A DNA stretch of 64,000 nucleotides from Sphingobium sp. (GTDB lineage: Bacteria > Pseudomonadota > Alphaproteobacteria > Sphingomonadales > Sphingomonadaceae). Where the stretch lies: positions 310,001 through 374,000 of the forward strand of contig JAHFPV010000002.1 of the NCBI GenBank assembly GCA_023266575.1. Direction: 5' to 3'. Below the pieces are notes generated by a model. It was not told the DNA's origin and searched no databases. It saw only the letters and a program-made list of their open reading frames with translations. Both the position numbers and the translations under genes were made by a program. Positions 32,501-42,031 of the stretch are shown in pieces (the stretch's first letter is position 1; each line of letters begins with the position of its first letter).

Positions 32501-32977
32501 ATGCGCGCGCCCTTTGCCCTTTTCGCCCTTTTGTCTCCGCTGGCGCTGGCCGCGTGCGGCGACCCGGCACCCACCTATATCGACCAGGCCTATGTGCGGC
32601 TCAGCCCCAATAAGGAGACGCCGTCGGCGGGCTATTTTGTCGCCCATGGCGGAGACGCGGGCGGTCAGATTCGCGGGGTGCTGACCGACTATGCGCTCAA
32701 GGTCGAGATGCATGAAAGCATCGACAAGGACGGCATGATGACGATGGCGCGAATCGACAGCGTCGATGTGCCGCCCAAGGGTGAGGTTGCTTTTGCGCCG
32801 GGGGGTAAGCATCTGATGCTGTGGGGGGTCAACGATACCGCGATCGGCCGGGGCAAGATGCAGCTGACCTTCCTGATGGGCAATGGCGACCGGTTGCTGG
32901 TGGACGCGGTGATCCGCAAGCCCGAACCAGCGGGCGCGGGTGCGGCCAAGCCTGCTGGCGAGCATGAGGGCCATTGA
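32501..32977 (+). CDS. PCu(A)C-type copper chaperone lipoprotein
   Basis: 158-aa periplasmic Cu(I) carrier thought to metallate the CuA site of cytochrome c oxidase. The signal peptide ends in a lipobox (SPLALAAC), so it is probably membrane-tethered. The copper ligands follow the family spacing: MHES, then MMTM, then GGKHLMLWG. A C-terminal His-containing tail (GEHEGH) may add a site. ATG 32501 has AGGAA seven nt upstream; the TTG at 32498 is less likely. It overlaps the next gene by 4 nt. Confidence 0.85.
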   Translation: MRAPFALFALLSPLALAACGDPAPTYIDQAYVRLSPNKETPSAGYFVAHGGDAGGQIRGVLTDYALKVEMHESIDKDGMMTMARIDSVDVPPKGEVAFAPGGKHLMLWGVNDTAIGRGKMQLTFLMGNGDRLLVDAVIRKPEPAGAGAAKPAGEHEGH

Positions 32978-33432
32978 GCAGCCGTTACCTGACGCGCGAT
33001 GAGGTTACGCTGGCGCGGGGCATGTTCGGCGCTGCGATCGATTATGGGCGGGTGCGGGTGCATGAGCGCAAATGGTGGCCGTTCCAGCCCAGGGGCGTGA
33101 CGATGGCGCCCGATGGCGACCTGTGGTTCCATCCTGACGGCGGGCTGTTCTGCGCGGATTTTTGCGAAAGCCCGCTGCATATACAGGGGCATTTCATTCA
33201 CGAGATGACCCATGTGTGGCAGGCGCAGCGATCGGGGCGGTGGTGGCTGCCGCTGATGCGTCACCCCTTCTGCCGCTATGCCTATGATGTCGTGCCGGGC
33301 AAGCCGTTCGCGCGCTATGGCATCGAGCAACAGGCAGAGATTGTGCGGCACGCTTTTCTGTTGCGGCGGGGCGTGATGGTCGATGGGAAGCCGGGGCTGG
33401 AGGCGTATGAGGGGCTGTTGCCCTTTGGTTGA
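32974..33432 (+). CDS. small HExxH metalloprotease-like protein
   Basis: 152-aa soluble protein with HFIHEMTHVWQAQ, an HExxH zinc motif with the conserved HVWQ extension also seen in toxin- and Vgr-associated putative peptidases (from memory, 'vgr-related' annotations). It has no signal peptide. It begins at a TTG overlapping the upstream stop (TTGA), with GAGGG five nt before, so it is coupled to the copper chaperone. A second histidine in VRHAFLL might be the third zinc ligand. Role unknown. Confidence 0.65.
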   Translation: MSSRYLTRDEVTLARGMFGAAIDYGRVRVHERKWWPFQPRGVTMAPDGDLWFHPDGGLFCADFCESPLHIQGHFIHEMTHVWQAQRSGRWWLPLMRHPFCRYAYDVVPGKPFARYGIEQQAEIVRHAFLLRRGVMVDGKPGLEAYEGLLPFG

Positions 33433-33457
33433 AGCGGTTACCCGAATCGGGTAATAT
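33429..33457 (+). promoter_or_regulatory. parDE promoter with operator palindrome in the spacer
   Basis: TTGAAG (33429-33434), 17-nt spacer, TAATAT (33452-33457). The spacer is filled by the palindrome TTACCCGA-A-TCGGGTAA (33438-33454), ideally placed for repression by a ribbon-helix-helix ParD dimer pair. The -35 overlaps the stop of the preceding gene. Transcription would start at about 33464, the A of the parD ATG. Confidence 0.7.
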
Positions 33458-33463
33458 GCCAGC

Positions 33464-33703
33464 ATGAGCAAATCCACATCCGTCGCATTGAGCGACCATT
33501 TCCGCGCCTTTGCCGAGCGCAAGGTGGCGGAGGGACGGTTCGGATCAACCAGCGAGGTCGTCCGCGCGGGCTTGCGGCTGCTGGAAATGGAGGAAGAGAA
33601 ACTGGAAGCCTTGCGGGCGGCGCTGATCGAGGGTGAAGAAAGTGGCGTCCTGCATGACTTCGACATGCGCGCATGGATTGATCGTCGGTTTCCTGAGGCG
33701 TGA
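33464..33703 (+). CDS. parD: ParD-family antitoxin
   Basis: 79-aa ribbon-helix-helix antitoxin. The strand SVALSDHFRAFAERKVAEGR and helix TSEVVRAGLRLLEMEEEK match the CC2985/ParD group, and the acidic C-terminal tail (GVLHDFDMRAWIDRRF) would wrap the toxin. There is no Shine-Dalgarno and the promoter fires at the start codon, so the transcript is probably leaderless. It overlaps parE by 4 nt (GTGA). Confidence 0.92.
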   Translation: MSKSTSVALSDHFRAFAERKVAEGRFGSTSEVVRAGLRLLEMEEEKLEALRAALIEGEESGVLHDFDMRAWIDRRFPEA

Positions 33704-33996
33704 CCGCTGCCGTCAGTTTTGCAGTTGCTGCCGAATGTGATCTGGCGGAAATATCGACATATACCGAAACGGAATGGGGCGCGGCGCAAGCCAAGGCCTA
33801 TCTGGTTGCGATTGCCGATGCGATCGACCGGATCGCTGCCTATTCGGGCACAGGTAGCCCGATCGACGATGTTCGCGACGGATACCGCAAGTTTCGCGTG
33901 GAAAGGCACAATGTATATTATCGCCATCGCGGGACGGGCATCGAAATAGTCCGCATCCTGCATCAGCGCGCAGATCATACTGCCAAGCTGCAATAA
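33700..33996 (+). CDS. parE: ParE-family toxin
   Basis: 98-aa RelE/ParE-fold toxin, classically a gyrase inhibitor. Recognisable parts are AAECDLAEISTYTETEWG, DAIDRIAAYSGTGSP and the C-terminal strands YRKFRVERHNVYYRHRGTGI and VRILHQRADH. It uses a GTG start coupled to the parD stop. It looks intact, unlike the higB in the island. It may stabilise this chromosomal locus. Confidence 0.92.
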   Translation: MTAAVSFAVAAECDLAEISTYTETEWGAAQAKAYLVAIADAIDRIAAYSGTGSPIDDVRDGYRKFRVERHNVYYRHRGTGIEIVRILHQRADHTAKLQ

Positions 33997-34021
33997 AAAG
34001 GGCGGACCTTCCGGCCCGCCC
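33995..34021 (-). terminator. terminator of the sdh operon
   Basis: Stem GGGCGG/CCGCCC, with the A run at 33994-33999 becoming a T run on the minus strand. It ends the sdhCDA transcript about 30 nt after the sdhA stop, and may also weakly end parDE on the other strand. Confidence 0.7.
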
Positions 34022-34050
34022 CTTCTGATTTCACAACAGTTGATGGCAGA

Positions 34051-35853
34051 TCAGTAAACCCGCGCCTTGGGCTTCACATATTCTGCTTCGTCGGTCATCG
34101 TATAGTCGTGGACCGGGCGATAATCGAGCGTCACCTTGCCGCCCGAACCGCCCCAGCCTTCAAACCAGCTGATGGTGTGCTTCATCCAGTTTTCGTCGTC
34201 GCGATTGGGGAAATCCTCATGCGCGTGGGCGCCGCGCGATTCCTTGCGGGCTTCGGCGCCTTCCATCGTGCAGATGGCCTGGCTCATGAGGTTGTCGAGT
34301 TCGAGCGTTTCGACCAGGTCGGTGTTCCAGATCAGCGAGCGATCGCTGACCTTGACGTCCTGAAGCCGCTTGTTGACCGCCTGCATCCGGGTAACGCCTT
34401 CAGACAGCAGCGCGCTGTCGCGGAACACGGCGGCGTGCTTCTGCATCGTACGCTGCATGTCGAGGCGGATGTCCGCTGTCGGCGTCGCGCCCTTGGCATT
34501 GCGATAATGGTCGAGGCGGCCCAGCGCCAGATCGGCAGCATCCGACGGCAGCGGCTTGTGTGGCGCGTTGGGCTTCAGATTGTCCTTGAGGAACAAGCCC
34601 GTAGCGCGACCGAATACGACAAGGTCGATCAGCGAGTTGGAGCCGAGGCGATTGGCGCCATGGACCGACACGCAGGCCGCTTCGCCCACGGCGAACAGGC
34701 CGGGCACGATCACTTCGGGGTCATCGCCCTTCTTGGTCACGACCTGGCCATGATAATTGCACGGGATGCCGCCCATATTATAATGGACCGTCGGGGTGAC
34801 GGGCAGCGGCTGACGGGTCAGGTCGACGCCCGCGAAAATCTTGCCGCTTTCGGTGATGCCCGGCAGCCGTTCGGCCAGCACCTTGGGATCGATATGGTCG
34901 AGGTGCAGGAAGATATGATCCTTATGCTCGCCGACACCGCGTCCTTCGCGCATTTCCATCGCCATCGAGCGGGACACGACGTCGCGCGACGCCAGATCCT
35001 TGGCCGAGGGGGCATAGCGTTCCATGAAACGCTCGCCTTCGGAGTTGGTCAGGTAACCGCCCTCCCCTCGTGCGCCCTCGGTAATCAGCACGCCCGCGCC
35101 GTAGATGCCGGTCGGGTGGAACTGCACGAATTCCAGATCCTGGAGCGGCAGGCCCGCGCGCAGCACCATGCCGCCGCCGTCGCCGGTGCAGCTATGCGCC
35201 GAGGTGGCGGAGAAATAGGCGCGGCCATAGCCTCCGGTCGCCAGCACGACCGCGTGGCTGCGGAAGCGGTGGATCGAGCCATCTTCCATGCACAGGGCGA
35301 TAACACCCCGGCATTCGCCATTTTCCATAATCAGGTCGATGGCGAAATATTCGATGTAGAAGTCCGCGTCATATTTCAGCGACTGCTGATAGAGCGCGTG
35401 GAGCATGGCGTGGCCGGTACGGTCGGCGGCGGCACAGGTGCGCTGCACCGGCGGGCCAGCGCCCATATTCTGCATGTGACCGCCAAAGGGACGCTGGTAG
35501 ATCGTGCCGTCCTCGTTGCGGCTGAACGGCACGCCGGCATGTTCCAGCTCGATGACGGCGGCGGGGGCTTCGCGCACCATATATTCGATCGCGTCCTGAT
35601 CGCCCAGCCAGTCGGACCCCTTGACGGTGTCGTACATGTGCCAGGTCCAGTGATCGGGCGAGTTGTTGCCAAGGCTGGCCGCGATGCCGCCCTGCGCCGC
35701 CACGGTGTGGCTGCGCGTGGGGAACAGCTTGGTGATGCAGGCGGTCTTGAGGCCCGCTTCGGCGCTGCCCATGGTCGCGCGCAGGCCCGAACCGCCAGCG
35801 CCGACAACCACGGTGTCATACACATGGTCGATGATCTTATAGGCTTGCGTCAT
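34051..35853 (-). CDS. sdhA: succinate dehydrogenase flavoprotein subunit
   Basis: 600-aa catalytic subunit of complex II that oxidises succinate to fumarate. The start [20 protein letters not shown] at 35853 overlaps the sdhD stop (TAATG); the longer frame to 36072 is an artefact. It has [12 protein letters not shown] (FAD binding), the covalent-FAD histidine in [10 protein letters not shown], the active-site RGEGGYLTN and HTD region and a [11 protein letters not shown]-terminus. It is peripheral on the inner membrane, bound through SdhCD. The iron-sulfur subunit gene sdhB is not adjacent, and a terminator follows. Confidence 0.97.
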   Translation of the reverse strand: MTQAYKIIDHVYDTVVVGAGGSGLRATMGSAEAGLKTACITKLFPTRSHTVAAQGGIAASLGNNSPDHWTWHMYDTVKGSDWLGDQDAIEYMVREAPAAVIELEHAGVPFSRNEDGTIYQRPFGGHMQNMGAGPPVQRTCAAADRTGHAMLHALYQQSLKYDADFYIEYFAIDLIMENGECRGVIALCMEDGSIHRFRSHAVVLATGGYGRAYFSATSAHSCTGDGGGMVLRAGLPLQDLEFVQFHPTGIYGAGVLITEGARGEGGYLTNSEGERFMERYAPSAKDLASRDVVSRSMAMEMREGRGVGEHKDHIFLHLDHIDPKVLAERLPGITESGKIFAGVDLTRQPLPVTPTVHYNMGGIPCNYHGQVVTKKGDDPEVIVPGLFAVGEAACVSVHGANRLGSNSLIDLVVFGRATGLFLKDNLKPNAPHKPLPSDAADLALGRLDHYRNAKGATPTADIRLDMQRTMQKHAAVFRDSALLSEGVTRMQAVNKRLQDVKVSDRSLIWNTDLVETLELDNLMSQAICTMEGAEARKESRGAHAHEDFPNRDDENWMKHTISWFEGWGGSGGKVTLDYRPVHDYTMTDEAEYVKPKARVY

Positions 35854-36242
35854 TATTCGACGACCCCCGTGAAGGCGATCTTGGCGATCGCAAAGACGCC
35901 CGCGGCCGCGCCGCCAAAGGCATAGAAGTTGAGCAGCAGCATCGAGAAGAAGGCCAGTCCCTTGTCGTGGACATAATCTTCCAGCATCACCTGCATCCCC
36001 AGGCGCAGGTGCCAGAAAATGCTGACGATCATCAGCATCATCGGCACCGCGACCAGCGGGTTGGCGATCCACAGCACGACGCTGTCATAGTCGAGACCCG
36101 GCAGGCTCAAGAGGCTGAAGATCAGCCACAGCACCAGCAGCAGGTTGCCGACGGCAGTATAGCGCTGCGCCAGCCAGTGATGCGCGCCATGCCGCGCCGA
36201 TCCAAGGCCACGGACGCGGCCGATACCAGTACCGTTGCCCAT
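35853..36242 (-). CDS. sdhD: succinate dehydrogenase membrane anchor subunit SdhD
   Basis: 129 aa, three TM helices (about 32-50, 58-80, 103-124). The heme/quinone region is [20 protein letters not shown], with conserved His and the DY motif. Overlaps sdhC by 1 nt (TGATG) and sdhA by 1 nt, so the three genes are translationally coupled. Confidence 0.92.
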   Translation of the reverse strand: MGNGTGIGRVRGLGSARHGAHHWLAQRYTAVGNLLLVLWLIFSLLSLPGLDYDSVVLWIANPLVAVPMMLMIVSIFWHLRLGMQVMLEDYVHDKGLAFFSMLLLNFYAFGGAAAGVFAIAKIAFTGVVE

Positions 36243-36637
36243 CAGAAGGCCTTTCCGAAAATGTAGAGCCAGATGAAGCCAGTCACCAGCACCGATGCGA
36301 CCATTGCTGCGATCGACCAGCTCTTGTTGGTCTGCAACTCGTAGCCAGCACCCATATCGAGGACGAAATGGCGCAGACCCGAAAAGAGATGCTGGAAAAA
36401 GGCCCAGGTGATACCGATCATCACCAGATAACCAAGGGGCGACGTCGCGCACTTGATGAAGGTTGCATAGGCTTCCGGCCCGGTCGCGGCGGCCATCAGC
36501 CACCAGACCAGACCCAGCGCGCCTACGGTCGCAAGGCCGTTGCCGGTCACGCGGTGCAAAATGGAGATGGCCATCGCCGGGCCCCATTTCCAGATCGTCA
36601 AATGCGGCGAGAGCGGCCGGCTGTTGGATCGCGCCAT
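36242..36637 (-). CDS. sdhC: succinate dehydrogenase cytochrome b556 subunit SdhC
   Basis: 131-aa membrane subunit. RPLSPHLTIWKWGPAMAISI and LHRVTGNGL are the family signature, with the conserved SPH and HRxTG; HLFSGLRHFVLDMG supplies the axial heme histidine. Three TM helices. I chose the ATG at 36637 (ribosome-binding site AAGGGTAG) over an unsupported upstream extension. First gene of the sdh operon. Confidence 0.95.
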   Translation of the reverse strand: MARSNSRPLSPHLTIWKWGPAMAISILHRVTGNGLATVGALGLVWWLMAAATGPEAYATFIKCATSPLGYLVMIGITWAFFQHLFSGLRHFVLDMGAGYELQTNKSWSIAAMVASVLVTGFIWLYIFGKAF

Positions 36638-36820
36638 GTCTACCCTTGTCCCTATAAGTCCCTTAAGTGCGATCCCCTTAAGAGCGAACGCGGATGAGGG
36701 CAAGCCGCGCAAAGCATAGCTGCCCCAACGACCGTGTCCCGCGATCATAAGAAGTGATTAACCAAAGCGCGCTAAGGTCATCTTGCTAAATACCATTGCA
36801 CCAACAGGGGCTGTCCCATC

Positions 36821-38173
36821 ATGTCGTCCTTCGCCGCATCGCCTGCCAACACCCTGAACGAGAGCGTCAGCCCGGATTTGATCCTGAAAATCGATCCGAC
36901 CGACAGATTTTCCCAGGGCGCGCGGGAAATCGGCCTGCTGATCCAGGACAGCATGGCCAGCGTGGGAGACGTTTTTTTCACGACATATATGCGTGAAACC
37001 GGACTGCGCGACAAACTCAGCCCCGCCGCCGTGAGCGCGATCGAGGCGGCGACGCATCATTATGTCGAACAGAAATTGCTGCATTTCAAAGATGCCCTAT
37101 GGGCGCAGTCTTCCGCCGATTGCGTGCGCAGTGCGCGCAAACATGGGGTTTCTGTGCGATCTGTGCTGGCGTCCGTAGCCGCAGCGAACGAAAAAATCAT
37201 CGAACTCATCTGGCAATATAGTCGCGACGACGAAGCCCGCAAACAGCGACTGACCATCATCATGCTCCACATCTCGATGATGGACTCAGGCTTTATGAGC
37301 AACGTCCTGTCGAGCGATCAGGCCGAAGCGCAGCGCGCCGAGCTCCAGCGCTTCGGTTCCCTGTTCGAACAGCGAATCGTCGGCGAAATCGACGGCGCGA
37401 CGCGCCTGGGCGAATCGCTGCGCGAACAGGCCAAGGATGCGTCTGCTGCCACGCGCGGGATGCTGGGCAAGGCGTCGGAAGTCGCAGCGGCGGCTGAACA
37501 ATCCGCCCTCGCGATGCGCGAAGCCGCGCGCACATCGGCTGGCCTCATCCGCGCGATCGAGGATGCGCGCACCGAAGTGGAAGGCGCGGCCGGCGTTGCC
37601 CTGCGCGCCGCCAAACAATCGGGCGATGCCGTCACCATGTCCTCCACCCTGTCCGATCATGCCAAGTCGATCGAATCGATCCTGGGCCTGATCCGCGACA
37701 TTGCCGGGCAGACCAATTTGCTGGCGCTCAACGCCACGATCGAGGCAGCCCGTGCAGGCGATGCCGGACGCGGCTTTGCCGTGGTCGCGCAGGAAGTCAA
37801 AAGCCTGGCCAACCAGACCGCCCGCGCGACCGACGAGATTGCGGGCAAGATTGCCGACATTCAGGCATCGACCCGCCAGTCAGTGGAAACCAACGAACGC
37901 ATCCGCGACACGGTGGGCGAAGTGCAGGCCAGTGCCGAGCGTATCCGCCACGCGATGGACGCGCAGGCGCAGACCGTCACCATGATCACCGCCGCCGTCG
38001 ATGAAACCGCGCTCGCCGCCGATTCGATGTCGACCACCATTTCAGCTATCCGGCAGGACACCGAAGTCGTCGCGTCGGAAATCGACCAGTTGGAACGCGG
38101 CTTTGTTAGCGTCGAAGGCAAGCTTGCCAGCTTGCGGCACGCCTCGTCCGATTTCGGGCGGCAGGTCGCGTAA
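36821..38173 (+). CDS. soluble methyl-accepting chemotaxis protein
   Basis: 450-aa receptor without any TM segment. The N-terminal about 170 residues form an all-helical sensor; spacing and motifs such as [20 protein letters not shown] recall protoglobin (globin-coupled) sensors, though I cannot place a convincing proximal heme histidine. The C-terminal signalling region has the hairpin tip [20 protein letters not shown] followed by [20 protein letters not shown], the CheA/CheW contact. Likely a cytosolic oxygen or redox taxis transducer, by inference. AGGGG precedes the ATG. No other chemotaxis genes are nearby. Confidence 0.88.
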   Translation: MSSFAASPANTLNESVSPDLILKIDPTDRFSQGAREIGLLIQDSMASVGDVFFTTYMRETGLRDKLSPAAVSAIEAATHHYVEQKLLHFKDALWAQSSADCVRSARKHGVSVRSVLASVAAANEKIIELIWQYSRDDEARKQRLTIIMLHISMMDSGFMSNVLSSDQAEAQRAELQRFGSLFEQRIVGEIDGATRLGESLREQAKDASAATRGMLGKASEVAAAAEQSALAMREAARTSAGLIRAIEDARTEVEGAAGVALRAAKQSGDAVTMSSTLSDHAKSIESILGLIRDIAGQTNLLALNATIEAARAGDAGRGFAVVAQEVKSLANQTARATDEIAGKIADIQASTRQSVETNERIRDTVGEVQASAERIRHAMDAQAQTVTMITAAVDETALAADSMSTTISAIRQDTEVVASEIDQLERGFVSVEGKLASLRHASSDFGRQVA

Positions 38174-38367
38174 GATTGGGCTGATGCCGGGCTGCAAATA
38201 GCGCCTTTCTGCGCTTCCAGTGCTCACGTGCTTTAAGCACGCTGCGCGCTGGTTCTCGAAAGTCACTATTTTACCTGACGGTGGCCTTCGACTCGCTCCG
38301 GCCTGAGCCCAATCTGGCAATTGTGAGGTTCTTCCCCTCCCCTCCATGGTCGGCTAAAGGCGGCGGC

Positions 38368-39363
38368 ATGACCGTTGCCCAAAGTCCCGCACAAAGCTGG
38401 AAAGTCACCCTGCCCTGCACTCGCGCCGAGGCCGAGGCGCTGGACGGGGATATTGCCGCCTTTGCGCTGATGGACCGCCCGCCTGTGCTGATGACCAGCG
38501 AAGCGGCACCCGACGACGAAAATGCCTGGCAGCTCGACGCCTATTTCGAGGGCAAGCCCAGCGCGGCTGCGATCAAGCTGTTGCGCTCTATGGTGCCGAG
38601 CGCCGCCGGAGCCAAGCCGCTGGTCGAGGCGCTGCCGGACGAAGATTGGGTGACGTTGAGCCAGCAAGGGCTTGAGGCCGTCACCGCCGGGCGCTTCCAC
38701 GTCCGCAACCTTGCCAGCGACCCGGAGCAGCCGGGTCAGGTCAATATATTGATCGCCGCCAGCCGCGCCTTTGGCACTGGCCAGCATGAAACCACGGCAG
38801 GGTGCCTGGCCATGCTGGACCGGGTGCGCCGGGTGGGGATGCGGTTCAACAATATCGCCGACATCGGCACCGGCACCGGGCTGCTCGCCTTTGCCGCGAT
38901 GAACCTGTGGCCGCGTGCCTATGCGATTGCATCGGACATTGATCCGGTCGCGGTCGAGATCAGCGCGGAAAATGCCGTGACCAATGGCGTGCCGACAGGT
39001 GCCGGGCCGGGACAGTTGGCGCTGGTCACCGCCGCCGGGGTCAATCATGCCGCGATCATCGGTCGCGCGCCCTATGATTTGCTGATCGCCAATATTTTGG
39101 CCGGGCCGCTGATCGAACTTGCCCCTTCGCTCTGCGCACTGGTCGAGGATGGCGGGACGATCCTGCTGGCGGGCCTGCTTGATACCCAAGCCGATGCCGT
39201 TCTGGCCGCCTATCGCGCGCAGGGGATGCGGCTGGCCGAACGCGCCGATCGGGGCGACTGGCCGACGCTGCGCCTGCGCAAGCGCCCGCGGATCGGCTGG
39301 AAACGGCCGAACCGCCTCAACCCCGCCGCGCGGGGCGAAGCGCCGGGCTTTGGCAGCATTTAG
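38368..39363 (+). CDS. prmA: ribosomal protein L11 methyltransferase
   Basis: 331-aa SAM-dependent enzyme that trimethylates L11 lysines. The start MTVAQSPAQSWKVTLPCTRA at 38368 has AAAGG upstream; the frame upstream to 38281 is unsupported. It has the FGTGQHETT motif, the SAM loop ADIGTGTGLLAF, and DLLIANILAGPL, all diagnostic for PrmA. The N-terminal L11-binding domain is present. The C-terminus (LRKRPRIGWKRPNRLNPAAR) is an extra basic tail seen in this lineage. Confidence 0.95.
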   Translation: MTVAQSPAQSWKVTLPCTRAEAEALDGDIAAFALMDRPPVLMTSEAAPDDENAWQLDAYFEGKPSAAAIKLLRSMVPSAAGAKPLVEALPDEDWVTLSQQGLEAVTAGRFHVRNLASDPEQPGQVNILIAASRAFGTGQHETTAGCLAMLDRVRRVGMRFNNIADIGTGTGLLAFAAMNLWPRAYAIASDIDPVAVEISAENAVTNGVPTGAGPGQLALVTAAGVNHAAIIGRAPYDLLIANILAGPLIELAPSLCALVEDGGTILLAGLLDTQADAVLAAYRAQGMRLAERADRGDWPTLRLRKRPRIGWKRPNRLNPAARGEAPGFGSI

Positions 39364-39373
39364 GACCGACACT

Positions 39374-40093
39374 ATGACCATCACGCGCCAGACCATCGTC
39401 CATGAAGGGCCCGGTGGCCTGTTCGAGAGTATGGTCGTGGTCGATAGCGCGGCCAGCGTGCTGCTGCCCGGCATCCTGCTCTTGCCCAATGTGCTGGGGA
39501 CCAAGGAGGCCGATTTCGCCTATGCGGAAAAGGTGGCGGCGTTGGGTTATGCAGTGCTGGTCGTGGATGTCTATGGCCAGGGCAAGCGCACTACCCGTGC
39601 CGATCCAGACCCTGCGCGCTACATGGCCGAGATGAATGGCGACCGCGGCCTGTTGCGGGACCGGCTGCTGTCTGCCCATGCGCTGCTCAAGGGGCTGGAC
39701 GCGGTGGACGCGGCGCGCACGGCGGCGATCGGTTTCTGCTTTGGCGGCAAATGCGTGCTGGATCTGGCACGGGCTGGCGTGGACATGGCGGGCGGCGTCA
39801 GCTTTCACGGCGTCTATGACGCGCCGCCCTTTCCCAATGTCGATATCAGCGCGAAATTGCTGGTCTGCCATGGCTGGGACGATCCTATCGCACCGCCCGC
39901 TGCGACCGTGGCGCTGGCGCAGGAATTGACGGCGGCGGGGTGCGACTGGCAACTCCACGCTTATGGCCACACTGGTCATGCCTTCACCGACGAAAGCGTC
40001 AACATGCCCGAAAAGGGGCTGGCCTATAGCGCGGATGCGGACCGGCGGAGTTTTCGCGCGATGGTAGGGTTTTTGGAAGAGCTGTTTGGATAG
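39374..40093 (+). CDS. dienelactone hydrolase family protein
   Basis: 239-aa alpha/beta-hydrolase. The triad is visible: Cys122 in GFCFGGKC, Asp169/170 in HGWDDPI and His202 in GHTGHAF. The cysteine nucleophile is typical of dienelactone hydrolases acting on lactone rings in chlorocatechol breakdown, but isolated chromosomal copies like this are often of unknown substrate. The start is 10 nt after prmA, so the two genes form an operon. Cytosolic. Confidence 0.9.
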   Translation: MTITRQTIVHEGPGGLFESMVVVDSAASVLLPGILLLPNVLGTKEADFAYAEKVAALGYAVLVVDVYGQGKRTTRADPDPARYMAEMNGDRGLLRDRLLSAHALLKGLDAVDAARTAAIGFCFGGKCVLDLARAGVDMAGGVSFHGVYDAPPFPNVDISAKLLVCHGWDDPIAPPAATVALAQELTAAGCDWQLHAYGHTGHAFTDESVNMPEKGLAYSADADRRSFRAMVGFLEELFG

Positions 40094-40108
40094 GGTATTG
40101 AACAACAT

Positions 40109-40174
40109 CCGTTCGTTTCGAGCGAAGTCGAGAAAGGCTGCGTGCGGTTTCTTGACTTCGCTCGAAACGAACGG
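40109..40174. repeat. inverted repeat after dienelactone hydrolase
   Basis: Arms begin CCGTTCGTTTCGAGCGAAG and end CTTCGCTCGAAACGAACGG, about 27 nt each, separated by 12 nt. It lies between convergent genes (dienelactone hydrolase and ruvC) and could terminate both. Same family as 46806-46879. Confidence 0.8.
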
Positions 40175-40193
40175 AGCTAGCGATTAGCCGCTT

Positions 40194-40685
40194 TCACCGC
40201 GTCGGGATACGTCGCGCGCTGGCGAGGTGATGGGCGTGGGTGATGGCGACGGCGAGCGCGTCCGCCGCGTCCGGCCCGGCGATCTTCACGCCGGGCAGCA
40301 AGCGCGATACCATGGCGTGGACCTGATCCTTGGACGCATTGCCCACGCCGACGACGGATTTCTTGACCAGCCGCGCGGCATATTCGCCGACTTCCATGCC
40401 CGATCGCGCGGCGTTGAGCAGGATCACGCCACGCGCTTGGCCCAATTTCAACGTCGATTGCGGATTGACGTTGACGAACACCTCCTCGACCGCCGCGCCA
40501 TCGGGCCGATGTTCGAGGATCAGGTCCGTAAGCGCCAGATCAAGCGCCAGAAGCCGCGTTGCCAGCGGCATCGCGCTGTCGGTCTTGATCTGGCCATTGC
40601 CCAGATGCGTGAGCCGGTTGCCATCGGCGGCGATCAGCCCCCAGCCGGTGGTGCCGAGGCCGGGATCGAGACCAAGGAGGATCAT
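40194..40685 (-). CDS. ruvC: Holliday junction resolvase RuvC
   Basis: 163-aa endonuclease that cuts four-way junctions. [18 protein letters not shown] carries the first catalytic aspartate (D7), [20 protein letters not shown] the glutamate, and the C-terminal [17 protein letters not shown] the last acidic pair. Complete. The partners ruvA and ruvB are not in the window on this side. Confidence 0.97.
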   Translation of the reverse strand: MILLGLDPGLGTTGWGLIAADGNRLTHLGNGQIKTDSAMPLATRLLALDLALTDLILEHRPDGAAVEEVFVNVNPQSTLKLGQARGVILLNAARSGMEVGEYAARLVKKSVVGVGNASKDQVHAMVSRLLPGVKIAGPDAADALAVAITHAHHLASARRIPTR

Positions 40686-40693
40686 CGGAATTT

Positions 40694-40857
40694 CCTCGCC
40701 CCATCAGGGGAGAGGATAGCAAGGCTTGCCGACGTGTCGGCTAGCCGCGCTTGGAGAGGGGGGCGATAGTCGCGGAGGGCAGCGCCCCCTCTCCCAGCTT
40801 CGCCTAGGCGGCAAAGCCGCCAAGGCTGCGCAACCCTCTCCCCAGGGGGAGAGGGAC
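40694..40857. repeat. repeat-rich spacer between yebC and ruvC
   Basis: About 165 nt built of short palindromes, e.g. CCCTCTCCC-CAGG-GGGAGAGGG (about 40834-40855), CGGC-AAA-GCCG (about 40809-40819) and CCTCTCCCAGCTTCG. No coding potential. Similar 'CCCTCTCCC' units are common intergenic repeats in this group. Confidence 0.55.
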
Positions 40858-40863
40858 AGGGGA

Positions 40864-41607
40864 TCAACCCAGTTTCTCCATCACCGCGTCGGACACTTCA
40901 TAATTGCCCCAGACGGTCTGGACGTCGTCATCATCTTCCAGCGTGTCGACCAGCTTCATCAGCGTGGCGGCATTGGCTTCGTCGACATCGACAAGGGTTT
41001 GCGGCTTCCAGGCGAGCTTGGCGCTGTCGGCCGCGCCGATCTTGGCTTCCAGCGCCTTGGCGACTTCGTGGAGCGCGTCCATCGCGGTCCAGATTTCATG
41101 TTCGTCCTCATTGGACGACACGTCCTCTGCGCCCGCTTCGAGCGCGGCCTCGAAGATCGCGTCGGCGTCGCCTGCGCTGGCGGGATAGGTGATCAGGCCG
41201 ACCCGGTCGAAGCCATGGCTCACCGCCCCGGACGCGCCGAGATTGCCGCCATTTTTGGAAAAAGCGGTGCGTATGTTGGTCGCGGTGCGGTTGCGGTTGT
41301 CGGTCAACGCCTCGACGATGATGGCAATGCCTGCGGGGCCATAGCCCTCATAGCGCACTTCCTCATAATTTTCGCCGCCCGCAGCGTTCGCCTTGTCGAC
41401 GGCGCGCTGGATATTGTCCTTGGGCATGGACTGCGCCTTGGCGGCGTTGATCGCCAGCCGCAGGCGCGGGTTCATGTCCGGGTCGGGCATCCCCATCTTG
41501 GCCGCGACGGTGATTTCGCGGCTCAGCTTGGAAAACATCGAGGAGCGCTTCTTGTCCTGCGCGCCCTTGCGATGCATGATATTCTTGAATTTGGAATGGC
41601 CGGCCAC
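40864..41607 (-). CDS. YebC/PmpR-family regulatory protein
   Basis: 247 aa, standard length. [20 protein letters not shown] is the family hallmark N-terminus, and [20 protein letters not shown] follows at about 93-112. Family members either bind DNA as regulators or help ribosomes at polyproline stretches (the YebC translation role). It is directly upstream of ruvC in the same direction, as in many proteobacteria. Confidence 0.95.
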   Translation of the reverse strand: MAGHSKFKNIMHRKGAQDKKRSSMFSKLSREITVAAKMGMPDPDMNPRLRLAINAAKAQSMPKDNIQRAVDKANAAGGENYEEVRYEGYGPAGIAIIVEALTDNRNRTATNIRTAFSKNGGNLGASGAVSHGFDRVGLITYPASAGDADAIFEAALEAGAEDVSSNEDEHEIWTAMDALHEVAKALEAKIGAADSAKLAWKPQTLVDVDEANAATLMKLVDTLEDDDDVQTVWGNYEVSDAVMEKLG

Positions 41608-41677
41608 GGCCTTCTCCTGACATTATCTGGTGAAACACGAGCGCGCTCTCTAGCGACCGAGGCGCGCTCGCGCAATG

Positions 41678-42004
41678 TTACACGAGGATGGCGGTGCCAG
41701 AGGCCGATACCATCAGCATTGAGCCGTTCGAGCCGATCACTTCATAGTCGAGATCAACACCCACGACCGCATTGGCGCCCAGCGTCGCGGCGCGCATCCG
41801 CATTTCGCCGATCGCCTGTTCGCGCGCGCGTTGCAGCACATCCTCATACGCGCCCGACCGACCGCCGACGATGTCACGCACGCTGGCGAACAGATCGCGG
41901 AACAGATTGGCACCCACGATCACCTCGCCCGTGACGATGCCCAGATATTCCTTGGCAGGCCGCCCTTCCAGACGGCTGGTGGTGCTGACAATGATCTCGG
42001 ACAT
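41678..42004 (-). CDS. YbjQ-family (UPF0145) protein
   Basis: 108 aa. The core [20 protein letters not shown] and the C-terminal [16 protein letters not shown] are typical of the YbjQ heavy-metal-binding-like fold, which forms pentamers. The function is uncertain, and there is no metal-ligand cysteine cluster here. A short ribosome-binding site AGGAGAAGC precedes the start at 42004. Confidence 0.88.
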   Translation of the reverse strand: MSEIIVSTTSRLEGRPAKEYLGIVTGEVIVGANLFRDLFASVRDIVGGRSGAYEDVLQRAREQAIGEMRMRAATLGANAVVGVDLDYEVIGSNGSMLMVSASGTAILV

Positions 42005-42031
42005 GGGCGCTTCTCCTGACAGTTATGCCTC

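Noticed and set aside
38220-38245. CGTGC-TTTAA-GCACG palindrome between the chemoreceptor and prmA
   Set aside because: Short stem without T run or promoter context; could be chance or another small repeat, not enough to call.
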